A DNA stretch of 64,000 nt from the NCBI GenBank assembly GCA_028551475.1, contig CM052358.1, forward strand, positions 9,469,938 to 9,533,937. The letters run 5' to 3'. This stretch comes from Casuarina equisetifolia. Its lineage: Eukaryota > Streptophyta > Magnoliopsida > Fagales > Casuarinaceae. The notes beneath the pieces are model-generated. The model saw nothing but the letters and a program-made list of their open reading frames with translations, made no database searches and was not told the DNA's origin. This document shows, one piece after another, positions 23,400-34,442 of this stretch (position 1 is its first letter; each line of letters begins with the position of its first letter). Both the position numbers and the translations under genes were made by a program.

Positions 23400-26300
23400 A
23401 TGGAAATGATTGCAGTATCGGTGTTTGTGGGAGGGCTTGTACTGTTGCTGATGCATCTCTATAATCTCTTGATATTGAAACCAAAACTTCTGCGAGAAAG
23501 GCTTCAAAGACAAGGGATAAGAGGACCTACTCCTTCATTTTTCTTTGGGAATATTCCTGACATGAAGAAGATTCAACTGCGAGTTCCTGCAACACCAGCA
23601 ATCTCAATGGAGGATTCCATCGCTCTTGACTGGCCTTCCACCGTCTTCCCATATTTAGTGCAGTGGAGAAATGAATATGGTACTGTTTTTTCCCCTCTTG
23701 TTTCCTTTTCTTTAGTTCATTTTTTTTTTCCTTTTACATTATTCTAAACAGGATGTATTGCGGTCTCTCTTTGAACCCCATAGATTTTTTTTCCTGGTGA
23801 TCTGCAATGAACTAAACTAAAACTGAAAAAAAAAAACATATATATATATATACACAAGAAGGAATCCCTAAGATGAAATATGCGGAGAGGCCAAAGAGCT
23901 GAGACAAAACTCCTAGCTCCAAGAAGAGCCAGCCATGGAAGATGATCTAGAAGTTCAAGGTAAGTCTGTGTTAGCCTATTGCTAGGATGATATTCGTTAC
24001 TAGTATAGAAGGCCATTTTCCCATCTCAATAAAGGTCTGTCTCTCCCCCTACGCACATATGAATAACTGTTTTTTTTTTTTTTAAACTATGTTTTCTATT
24101 GTTGCTACTTATAGCTTTTACTTTTTTTTTTCTTTTAATAAAAAAAGATATTTAGTTTTTAATAGATTAAGAAATTTATATTTTTCTCTATAATTTTTTT
24201 GAAATGAATTTACTATCTATATATGCAATTACTTACGATATGCACAAAAAGTATAAAAGGGCATATTTAAATGTTTTCACGTGCACAACATGCTCCACTA
24301 GATTAACTAACAGAAGCATATTCTGATATAATAACCTCCTGAAAAATATTTTGAAAGAGACAGAAAAGTGAGCAAGCATCCTGTCTTTTTGATTTCTGGT
24401 TTTTGGGGTAGGGTTGGGGAACGAAGAAAGGGGGAGAACATTCATGAACTTGAGAAGAGAAACAGACAAAAGCTTAATAAAGGCAATGATAGATCCTGTT
24501 TCTTTGGCTTTCTCACTTTACTGTAAAACAGGTTAAAGATAGTTAAAAGCTGGGATATAACTTACTTAAACCTTCCTCGTCTAGAAAAAGAAGTGAGAGA
24601 TAATTATCTGTTCTCTGTGGCTCAATCTGGTAGAGAAGTATGTGGAGATAAAAATTGATTACTTAAGAATTTCAGGCAGGTATCTTGGATGTGTTGCTGA
24701 AGTTTACAAAAAAAGGAGCTTATCTTAAACTCTTTTCTTCCAACCTTGCTCCTACTGCATGTATTTGGCTGCAGGGCCAGTTTTCATGTATTCATCAGGA
24801 ACTATACAAACACTGTGCGTAACAGATGTAGAGATGGTGAAGGAAATCAGCCTATGCACATCCTTTCGCCTTGGCAAGCCATCCTATCATTCCAAAGATT
24901 ACGCAGCGTTGTTGGGCCAGGGTATTCTGTCTTCCAGTGGCCCATTGTGGGCCCACCAAAGGAAGACAATAGCTCCTGAACTCTATGCCGACAAGGTTAA
25001 GGTAAAAGCTCCCAGCTTTGGACTATTTCTCGTTTCATAGAAGTCAACTATGGAAATTCAATTTTTGTAGTTATTGCGAATATAATGTTAGCCACAACCA
25101 CTTTAAGAGCTTCTTGACAGTGACCTTTTGGCAACAATCAGTGTCATGTTCTTACCAGATTGCTTTATTCAGGCTGGATATCGCCTGAACAAACTAAAAC
25201 AGCCTTCAGTTCAATTGATTTAAACAAATTCGATCCTTTAGAAAGCCTTTATATTCCGTGAATCAACAGCAGTATGTTGATGCAAATGATCTTTGTGAAA
25301 AGGGAATGGTGCACCTGATGCTGGAATCGACAACCTCAATGCTGCGAAGTTGGGAGAGTAGAATTGAAAACGAAGAAGTAGCGGACATTAAAGTCGATGG
25401 TGATTTGAGAAGCTTATCCGCAGATATCCTTTCAAAAGCCTGTTTTGGAAGTGACTATACCAAAGGGGAAGAAATATTCGTAAAAATAGAAATCCTTCAA
25501 AAAATGCTGGCCAAAAAGAATGTGGGAGTTCCTGGCCTTAGGTATGATGACATCTCAAACATTCAAAAATTTCCTGTTCGTCTTCTGTGATGATCTTAAA
25601 TTTTAACCTGCATATGGCAAAACTGCTGTCACAGATTCTTGCCGACCAAAAATAATAGAGATATATGGAAAATAGGAAAAGAGGTCAACTCGATGATCTT
25701 GAAGGTTTTAAAGCAGCGCGTTGAAGCATTACATGAGAAGGATCTTCTACAAATGATTCTTGAGGGTGCCGAAAGCAGTAATGACCATGATGGCCCGTCA
25801 AAAAAAATTTCTCTAGACAAGTTCATGGTGGATAATTGCCGGAACATCTACTTTGCCGGCCATGAGACAACTGCCATCGCGGCCTCATGGAGCTTGATGC
25901 TCCTAGCTGCACATCCGGATTGGCAAGCTCGTGCTCGAGCTGAGGTGCTTGAAAGATGTGGGGATGGGCTACCGGACGCCGACATGCTCCGAAGCATGAA
26001 AACGGTACTCTGCTTTGCTTTATATATCTAATTACTGCAACAGCACTGTAAGTGACTTAAGCGGCAAGTCATTTATCGTGGGAATCAGCATCCAAACTTT
26101 CTTCATTTAGTTTCTCCAATAACAAGCATTTTAACATCTATATCTATAACCTTAATTTTTTGGCAGTTGACAATGGTGATCAATGAAGCATTGCGTCTCT
26201 TTCCACCTGCAATTTTTATAACAAGAGAGACCTTGGAAGATATCACATTGAAAGACATCCTGATCCCAAAAGGTACAACCATCAGGATTCCAATCTCAAT

Positions 26301-26592
26301 GTTACATCGTCAACATGCCGTGTGGGGGCCTGATGCACACAAATTCAACCCTGAAAGATTTGCTCAAGGGATTGTTGGGGCTTGCAAGTCTCCACAGGCA
26401 TATATGCCATTTGGGGCAGGACCTCGCATCTGTGCTGGCCAGCACTTTGCCATGACGGAACTGAAGGTGATTTTATCTCTTATACTGTCCAAGTTTTGCT
26501 TCTCGCTGTCGCCTGCATACCTGCACTCCCCAACATTTAGATTGCTTGTTGTACCTGAACATGGAGTTATCCTCCGTATGAGGAAAGTCTGA
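23400..26592 (+). CDS. Cytochrome P450, CYP714 family (copy D)
   Basis: Five exons: 23400-23679, 24775-25001, 25303-25541, 25635-26004 and 26167-26592. Phases 1, 0, 2, 0 with GT-AG borders, giving 513 residues, the usual P450 length. Motifs in order: membrane anchor (residues about 5-25), hinge RGPTPSFFFGNIPD, C-helix WAHQRK, DILSKACFGSDYT, complete I-helix AGHETTAI, K-helix EALR, NPERF and heme loop PFGAGPRICAG. All residues needed for catalysis are present. The role is as for copy B: an ER monooxygenase acting on a gibberellin-like or terpenoid substrate that I cannot specify. It is divergently oriented to copy B with about 4.7 kb between starts. AATAAA at 26611-26616, just after the stop, is a likely poly(A) signal. 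It is clearly diverged from copy B, so the two halves of the pair are old paralogs; its closest relative here is the decayed copy C. Confidence 0.94.
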
Positions 26593-28466
26593 GATATCAG
26601 AGCTTTCATAAATAAAATACGAGGAGAATCCGGATTATTTGTATCATCTCTATGTATTTGAAGAGAATGAAGGCGATGATAGATGCACAACTTGGACAGG
26701 TCATTTGTTCCTTCTCAAATTTACGTAAAAATCTTAAGGTTTGGTGTAATCTCACAGAAAGAAATGTATGTAAAACAAGTGAGCATCAAAATAGTTATCC
26801 TGTTTCTCAAACCCATTACTGTGGCAAGAATGCCAGCACTCTGGTTAGCTTTGCCTAGAATGTTGAGAACTTCAACACGCCATGCCCTACGGGACAGGTT
26901 AGTCTTATCACGAAACCAAGGGTGAAGGCCATGGAGCAGGATCTAAGTCAGAAGTTAGTATCCCAAGAGCAGTACATGCATCCTAGTTCCAAGGAAAAAA
27001 TCACCCTAAGCAAATGTGCTAAGCTACCATTTTGTCACGCTGTTTGTGGGCATTGAAGGACTCTCTCACGTTGAGAAAGAGAGTAAGAGTTCTTAATCAT
27101 ATAAAAGAATTTGATTGCTTTTCTTATTAGACTAATCTTTTGGATAAAACTTAAGCTCATAACAAGTAGTATTAGAACCAATTTACAATTTTACTTAGTA
27201 CTTTCATGCTAAGCATCCCTTGATGGGATAGGCAGGGTAAAAGAAAATGTCCAGGGTGTAAGCATCAAAAGACTTACATGAGAAAAGAAGTAAGAGTTCC
27301 TGACTATATGAGAGAATTTGGCAACACTTTCATTAGATTGATTTTTTAAATTTCAAGAAAATCCAGTTTTCAACTTCAGCAAAGTCAAAAAGTTAGTCAC
27401 GTATTTTTATCTATTTCCTACTATCCTTGTCATTATTTTATTTTTGAAAATAACATCTTGGTTTTCCAAACCATCAACAAAAATTTATTTCCATAACATC
27501 TAAAGACTTGTGGATGCTCAAGGCTAGGCTTATTATCATTGTCGCTCTAGTTGTCTCCTATGGTGGCGTGAAACCTTTGTCTCGTTTTTCCAAGTCTTTG
27601 TTATAGTTAATCCACGTAACCTTCTAGTATGAACATACGATAATCGATTTTGTAAATTTGGACTTCCAAAAGTACGGTGTTGTGAATCCATACTCATAGC
27701 TTAGTGCCAAGGCTATTAGTAGAAACTCTCTGATATAAATCACCCAATTCCTTTAACTAATATATATATATATAAGAAGTATGATGATGTGTGCCATAGA
27801 CTTCTTGATATGAACCGATAAGCATCCATGAGCCCGTCACTATGGCATAAAAGTTGCATGATATTTTCTTCCTTAACCAAGGGTGAATACCACGGAGGAG
27901 GATCTAAGTCAGAGGTTAGAAACCTAAACACAGTACATGCATCTCGTTTCAAGAAAAGTCATCCCAAGCATGTGCGCTAATCTTCCATACGCCTTCACAA
28001 TCAGCCAAGAACACGACCATGCTGTCCATTGCCTGACCTAATTGCGGCGAAAAACTAGGTCCAAGAACTTGCTTGGTTTTTGATTAAACCCCTTCTCCTC
28101 AAAGATTTTCTATATCCAGATTTAAAAACTTACCTACAGCATACTCTCTCTTATGTTGTGATTCTCTTCCAAAGCCTCAATAAATTTGATATCTTCCCCT
28201 ACGAGTTTGCTTTGCTTTAGTAGAAAAATAAGAGTTACATATTTAGATGAACTCTCTGCGAAACCCTTCAACCACAAAGCAGAGAAAAACGAAATCAATT
28301 AGAAATGTATTTGTTGTGACAGTTACTTATTAGGCAAGCCATACATCAAAGGTCAAAATAAAATCAACTGCCTCAGCTATTTGCTCTGTCCAGGTATTGA
28401 GGGTTTCAATTGCCAAGGCAGTGCAATCCCTTGCAAGCATAGGTGCAACAACCCTATCCAGCGTCT
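26593..28466. other. Intergenic with dispersed repeats
   Basis: No gene recognised. An imperfect direct repeat lies at about 26895-27030 and 27870-27990 (shared AGGATCTAAGTCAGA and CAGTACATGCATC). A second repeat at 27355-27700 is homologous to 31755-32170 on the other side of the CYP71D gene. These may be parts of an undescribed repetitive family. Confidence 0.5.
27355..27700 (+). repeat. Dispersed repeat, left copy flanking CYP71D-1
   Basis: Shares several blocks with 31755-32170 in the same orientation, including AAAGTCAAAAAGTTAG, ATCTTGGTTTTCC, TTATTATCATTGTC and CCAAGTCTTTGTT. Family unknown; no coding potential. Confidence 0.65.
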
Positions 28467-31197
28467 TCAATACGACGAAATCCAGGGAGTGGCAATTAGG
28501 TACAAATCGTTCCTTCTCTTAGATGTAATTGTGAGAATCTCAGACATGTCAAGATCTTCGGGCCTGTCCTCATTGGGGAGTTTCCAGTTGAAGTGATACA
28601 ACAACTGAGAAAGAGTCAGTTCAAGAGCTGCAAGAGCAAATGATATGCCTGGACAAATCCTCCTACCGGCTCCAAATGGTATGAATTCAAAGTTTGTCCC
28701 TTGAAAATCAATGCAAGAACTTTGAAACCTCTCAGGGTGAAAGCAATCTGCATCAGTCCAATATGCTGGATTCCTACCCATGGCCCATGCATTGATAAGT
28801 ACTTTCGTCTTGCTTGGTATCTCATACCCTCCAACCTCGCATTTTTCCCTTGATTCTCTTAAGATTAAGGCACCGGGAGGGTGCAACCGTAGAGTTTCTT
28901 TGACGACTAATTTCAAGTAATCTAGTTTCTCCAAGTCTGTCTCATCAATGTCCCTTCTTCCCTCAAGAACTTGTCGCACTTCTGCTTGCGCCTTCTCCAT
29001 TGCTCTAGGGTTTCTCACCAATTCCGACATTGCCCATTCTATCGTAGATGCTGAAGTATCGCTTGCTCCACTGACAACATCCTGAAAAAGGAACTTAGCT
29101 TAGGGGTATGCATATTTCACATTGTACGAAATAAGGGTCAGTTTCTAGGTAGGATAACACAAGAAAACCCAATACTTAGAAGCCAATTAAATCAGATAAA
29201 GAAAAAATTTCACTGCCCTTTCTGGGGGGAAAAAAGAAAGGAAAAACAGGGGAGATGAACTAAAGGTTATAATACTATCCTCAATAGCCTCTTTGTACAA
29301 AATGTTCTTGATAATGCTAGGTCATTGAGAGCAATTTTTGAATTTTAAACAGAGAGAAACAAGCTTAAAACTTTCTTGAAGATAAATTTTTCTATTTCTC
29401 TTTACAACTAAGAAATTACCTTCCCCTCCCTTAACCCTCTTTTTGAGTCTTGAGAGATATTTTTATAACTTTATTAAGGATAAAGTTCCAAAATATATGA
29501 ATTTCTTTGTGATTAAACACTACAGAAGAAGACTAAAGTTCTAGAGCTGTCCTGAAGCAGCGAATGAATGTAGGACTTGAAACCTTTCACAACAAAGCTT
29601 GATTTGATAACAAGTTGCAATGTTAATACGCGTTTCTGAATTTATAGGAAAAGGAGAGTTCACACGGTAGCTAAGTATGCTATTTGGGTGAACAAGTGAG
29701 ATACTTTAACAACCAGTCTCGTTTTACCAAGAATGTTTCTTGCATCCTTAACATACTTCATTTACTGACATTCTATACACTTGACACAGCGAAATTCGGC
29801 TTTACCTTCCTGCCTAACATTGACATAAATTAACTCTAACTTCACATAACTCAAACTAAAACAGAGTTGAGAATATCACTAAAACACTACTTTCAGATTT
29901 ATAGCACAAAAACCATGAAGATCGAGTAACGCCTAGTCTTATTCTGTTTTCTCATAGGAGTTTCGACCTCCGAGCCCTTCATATTTATTCGTTACATAGA
30001 CCTAAAACTAATGACCTCTACCTGGCTCACAGAGCGTACTAATCTTTCACTCTGCATCGCCCGAGTCTACTAATCGTCCAAATACATTGTGGCAAAGAAA
30101 GTGAGTACCACTCGTAGTATACACATGCAATTCAATTGTTTCCACTTCATGGATTAGAATGATACTACTAAAAAAACTGGGTTCAAAGCATAGGAAGAAA
30201 TTTGGGCTGGATTTTTATTTTTGTTTTTATTTTTATTTTTATTTTTTTCTAAGGAGTTCTGGTAATAAATTTTTTAATCATGCTTGCTTACCAGAGTGAC
30301 AGCTTTGATGTGGTTTCTCGTGATCGGAAAGTCTAGCCCTCCCGTGTCTCGGAGTCCCAGAAGCACGCTAACGACATCATCATGTTCGCCGGAATCATCT
30401 TTGGTAGCTGAAGTGGCAGTGCCTCTTTGCAGCTTATCCTCGATTATATCATCCAGAATCTTGTCGACCTTTTTGTGTACTTTTTCTATTGCATGCTTCA
30501 TCCCAGTAAGGAAACCAAGGAACTTTAATGAAGGGAACAAATCCGGCAGGTCAAAGCTGCCACTGAGAAGAGAACCTTCCTTGATCGACGATATGAATTC
30601 CTTTTCATATCTGCACTTCTTCCCGAACGCCGCCCTGCAAGCTATTCTAGTCGTCAATAAGACAATTTTCTCGCTGAGATTGAAAGAAAGGCATCCAGAC
30701 AGGTAAATTGATTCAACGAGATTAGACATCTCCTCTTCTCTCACTGATCTAAATGACTGCACACGCTTAGCGCTGAGAAGTTCTATGATACAAATCTTTC
30801 TCATTTGTCTCCAATAATCGCCATAGGGAGCAAATACAATACCCGAATAATCATAGGACACTATTTCAATAGCTAGAATGCTAGGCCGATTTGCGAATAC
30901 CGGGTCATGCGTCTTCAGCACCTCTTTGGCTAGTTCTGGTGATGAAACGACTACAGCCAGTATCTCTCCCAGTTGCAGTCTCATGAGTGGACCATATTTC
31001 TTGGCTAAGTCTCTTAAGGTATGATGTGGTAGCGATGAAAAAGCCAGCTGGTGCAAGTTCCCTATAAGAGGCAGTTTCCATGGTCCCGGAGGCAGCTTAT
31101 GGACTCGACCATTTGCTTTGGACCTCCTCCAACAAAGAAAGAGAATAAACAAGAAGAAAAGCCAAATAAAAAGAGGAAAGATGACACCTTGGAGCAT
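28467..31197 (-). CDS. Cytochrome P450, CYP71D-like (CYP71D-1)
   Basis: Two exons, 30292-31197 and 28467-29081, with one phase-0 GT-AG intron directly before the I-helix, the classic CYP71 structure; 506 residues. The start MLQGVIFPLF matches the paralog at 37495. Features: hydrophobic anchor followed by CWRRSKA, hinge LPPGPWKLPLIGNLHQ, C-helix region WRQMRKI, I-helix SGASDTSAST, K-helix ETLRLHPP, HPERF and heme loop PFGAGRRICPG. CYP71D enzymes are ER-bound and oxidise mono-, sesqui-, di- and triterpenes or alkaloids in different plants; the substrate cannot be predicted. Same strand as CYP71D-2 and CYP71D-3, consistent with tandem amplification. Divergence from the other two is clear across exon 2, making it the most distinct of the three. 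Confidence 0.93.
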
Positions 31198-32169
31198 TAG
31201 GGGCAACTAGAGAAACCCCTCTCTTCGGATTTGGGTCTGGTATTCACTGGAGCAATGAGGTTATTGAGATCTACTGATTCTAAATCTGATCAGTCTCCGG
31301 ACCTACTCTTGTCAGGTGAAGTATCACTTGAGAAGATGACCAAGTCACAGTAAGGACTAAGTTTTCTTTGGCGCTGCTCAAGAAGTCAGTGGATTATGGA
31401 GTGATCCTCTGGAGCACGAATGGGAGGCAAGCGCCGCTTTTCTCGGTGCTGGTCAAACTTTCTCTATTTCTTCGCGTCAGTCCCTGAAGTTCCTCTGTAT
31501 TATTGCATGTCACCATTTTTCCCCTTCTAATGTAGGCGTCAGCCGTATTAGTTGCATGGTTGCTTTCCTTCCCATTTAAAGTATGTTTTGAGATTTGCTT
31601 TGCTTTTCTTTGTTTAATAGAGGGCACAACTAATATTTTTATATATCTTTTTAACTTATGGATAATTGAGGACAAAGTGGTAGACAAAAAGATATCCAAA
31701 TTTTGAGAACTAAATATTGAGAATAGAGAAAGTAGGACGACAAAATATCATTTGGAAATCCGACTTTCATCTTCAATAAAGTCAAAAAGTTAGATGGACA
31801 ATTACTTTTTTCCATCCAATCCCTACTAACCCTGTTATTACTTTTGTCTACTTTAGAAAATAAAATCTTGGTTTTCCACGATATCTATTGACTCGTGGTT
31901 TGCCCAAGGCTAGCGTTATTATCATTGTTATCATTGTCTTGCTTTAGTCGTCTCCCGCGGGACTGCGTTGTCTTGCTCATCCAAGTCTTTGTTGTACATC
32001 TACACAACCTTCCCCAAGGCTAGCGTTATTATCATTGTCTTGCTTTAGTCGTCTCCCGTGGGACTGCGTTGTCTTGCTCATCCAAGTCTTTGTTGTACAT
32101 CTACACAACCTTCTACCATGAAAAATAGGATAATTAAGTGTGTATTTGGACTTTCAAAAGAATGGTGAT
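31198..32169. other. Upstream region of CYP71D-1 with repeats
   Basis: Contains the 5' flank of CYP71D-1 and, from about 31755, the second copy of the dispersed repeat. No gene recognised; the open frame at 31394-31699 has no recognisable domain. Confidence 0.45.
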
Positions 32170-32170
32170 G
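31755..32170 (+). repeat. Dispersed repeat, right copy, with internal tandem duplication
   Basis: Homologous to 27355-27700. Within it a segment of about 105 bases is duplicated in tandem (about 31902-32013 and 32014-32118); the copies are nearly identical apart from a short internal indel and a C/T change, so this duplication is recent. Confidence 0.75.
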
Positions 32171-32204
32171 TAATAGGCTACGTTGGGCTTGTGGGCGTTA
32201 TGTG

Positions 32205-32355
32205 AAAAGCAAGCCTTTGGCTACAGTAATCCGATTGAGAGTAGAAATAGAGGGAACGCCGTCCGAAGGGGGGAACCCTCCAATTACACTCTCAATCTGA
32301 CGGCTCCCTTTAATTCTACTGTCAATCGGTTTACTTTAGCCAAACGCCTATTTTT
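32205..32355. mobile_element. MITE-like hairpin element
   Basis: The left arm from 32212 (CCTTTGGCTACAGTAATCCG and onward) is the inverted complement, with some mismatches, of the right arm ending near 32350 (CGGTTTACTTTAGCCAAACG). The arms are about 50-65 bases with only a short loop around 32266-32284. Small size, no coding capacity and long inverted arms fit a MITE; superfamily not determined because the flanking duplication is unclear. Confidence 0.6.
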
Positions 32356-32369
32356 GTTAGAGTTGAACA

Positions 32370-32890
32370 AACAATAGAACTCTTCGATGAAATGCCTCTT
32401 GGGAAAAAGGCTTCAATAATGGTGGGGGGGAAGGGAATGACGGGTAGAGGGTGCAATATTAGGATCTCTTTACATAGGCAAAGAAAGAAACGGGTGTAGC
32501 ACGTGACTTTATTAGATGGCAAAAATGCAACATTTGACTAGGTCTTCTAGGGACAAGAAAAGAGAGAAAAAGAAAAAAAAAAAAAAAAGGAAGCTATGGG
32601 TATATCTTCACTATCTCAAAACAAACTTTTATCGAAATATATGCTACATAGGTTTTTGTCCTTCAAAATTAACCCTTGAGGACAATGATTGTTCAATGTG
32701 ATGGGGATTGTTAGGATTTCTCTACTCGGGCAAAGAAAGAGGTGGGAGTGGCATGTGACTTTATTAGGTGGCAAAGGCGGTTTGACTAGGACTTCGAAGG
32801 ACAACCAAAAAAAGAAAAACAAAAAAAGAGAGGCAGCTGTGGGTTCATCTTCATTATCCAAGAACAAACTTTTATCACAATAGCCTTGGT
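32370..32890 (+). mobile_element. Two tandem LTR-like segments (retroelement fossil)
   Basis: Two similar segments of about 190 bases (32456-32650 and 32709-32885) in direct orientation. The second begins with TGTTAGGATTTC, preceded by a CCTTGAGGACAA stretch and a purine-rich GATGGGG, as at the polypurine tract and 3' LTR junction of plant LTR elements. The first has a comparable G-rich lead-in. Old and truncated, without coding remains. Confidence 0.5.
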
Positions 32891-33920
32891 AGTGCAAGGG
32901 TAGTTCAGTGTAGTGCAGTTTGGTAGTGATTTCTAGGACCTATAATCGATGGGTTGGTAGTGATTTGTAGCACTTGCAGTTATGGTTGTTAATTGGTAGC
33001 TTAGTTGAATGTAGAGAATCAGGAACAACATTTATATTGAAGGAAAGTTTGCACTTTAGAGTAAGTGCAGCCCAAATTTCCTCATTTTTGGGTTTCGATT
33101 GTTATCAGGATTCTTATTTCTAACAACGGATAGTGGGTAATCTCAAAGGAATAATAAAAGTAAAAGAAGAATAATACACAAACCTCACAGACAGATTTGT
33201 CGAGTGTGAAAATAGAGAGGAGAATATGAAAGAACGATAATGGGTAACAAATCAAGGAACAATAGTGGATAACCGCTCTAATACCATGTTAAAGTATGAG
33301 ATTCAAGCTGGATTGAACAGTTTTCTATTAATTAAAGTCTTGTATACAAATGTACATAGAAAGTATATTCTTATAATAAAAAACGGCTATAGAACAAGAG
33401 AGCTTATATACAGGTTACTCTAGATTACACTTTTGTGGGCAAAGTATAATGAGCTCAAACATCATTTTCTTAGCAAGCTTTATTCACTTTAGGTCAAGGT
33501 GATACTCGTCCAACCAAAAAAAAAAAAAAGAGAAAAGAAAAAAGGAAGGGCATGCCTAAAGGTGCTTTCTCTCTTCCGCCCTCATATCAACAAAGGGTCT
33601 CATCTGTTATTTGTGAAAATACTGCCTAAGGACATAGGTATTTTCATTCTTACGCGATGTATTATATAGAAATACGATACTCCCTTGCCTTAGTGTATAC
33701 CATAATCTACAGGACATTTTTATAATATCTTCGCAAAAGGAAAGTTGACTGAAGCGGAAAGTCATATGTGGTACATACCTGTGAAATGCTTGAACCCTTG
33801 CGGATTCCAAACTTCTCTCCATTGAGTTTCCACCACAAAAAACGTAAACAAAAGGTCTTCAAAAATGCTTGACGAAATTCCATGCACGGATGCTCATATG
33901 ACGCCCACCACCCTTGAATC
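32891..33920. other. Intergenic, possible LTR debris
   Basis: No gene supported. GCTCTAATACCATGTTA at about 33278-33294 is the complement of a primer-binding-site-like sequence, suggesting a minus-strand LTR remnant to its right (about 33295-33440). A short A-rich tract follows at about 33516-33545. Confidence 0.35.
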
Positions 33921-34112
33921 TGTTGGCAGTTGACGACGATGATCCATGAGGCATTTAAGACTCTTTCCAACTGAAGTTTTTCTAGCAATTTTTCCTGACA
34001 ATATCATTTGTGGAAGGCTGATGCACACAAATTTAAGAATAGAATATTTGCTCATGGGATTGTTGTGCTTGTAAGATTTCAAAAGACTTGCATCCCATTT
34101 GGGGAAGGAACA
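33921..34112 (+). pseudogene. Orphan CYP714 exon 5 fragment
   Basis: Matches the intron-4 acceptor and exon 5 of CYP714 copy D (26161-26425). The shared order is TTGGCAG with the acceptor, ATGATCCATGAGGC (K-helix start), CTGATGCACACAAATT, ATTTGCTCATGGGATTGTTG and CATCCCATTTGGGG just before the heme loop. About 75 bases around the middle are missing and the frame is lost. No other CYP714 exon was recognised around it. It lies in the spacer between two CYP71D genes, on the opposite strand, and is followed by an A/T-rich microsatellite. Confidence 0.8.
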
Positions 34113-34122
34113 ACTTCAAACC

Positions 34123-34171
34123 AAAAAAATAAAAAATAAAAAATAAAAAATAAAAAATAAAAAATAAAAAT
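34123..34171. repeat. (TAAAAA)n microsatellite
   Basis: About seven hexanucleotide units, immediately 3' of the CYP714 fragment. Confidence 0.85.
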
Positions 34172-34442
34172 TATAGCACCCATACCATGCATGGCCATTA
34201 AATAAGAGGTAAATATTTAGATGAACAATGCGTCAAAGCTCTTGATCCGTCTAGCAAATAGAAATAAAATTATTAAGAATTGTGTTTCGCATGGCTAGTA
34301 CATTATTTGGCAAATCATACATGAAATGTGAAACAGAATCAACTGCATTGCCAATTGCCATACATGCAATAGAAATCGAAGTTGCCTAGACAATGCAATC
34401 GCTTGTGACAATAAGTAGAAGATCCTATGTTAGTGTCTTCAA

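Larger units (their letters stand above)
14258..26592. repeat. CYP714 head-to-head pair, unit 2 (intact)
   Basis: Unit 2 of the duplicated divergent pair: a minus copy at 14966-18734 and a plus copy at 23400-26592. It is longer than unit 1 mainly because about 4 kb of retroelement-rich DNA lies in the spacer, and because exon 5 of the plus copy is still present. Confidence 0.8.

Noticed and set aside
30284-30706. 140-codon plus-strand frame
   Set aside because: Antisense to exon 1 of CYP71D-1; a similar shadow occurs opposite CYP71D-2 exon 1 at 36879-37115.
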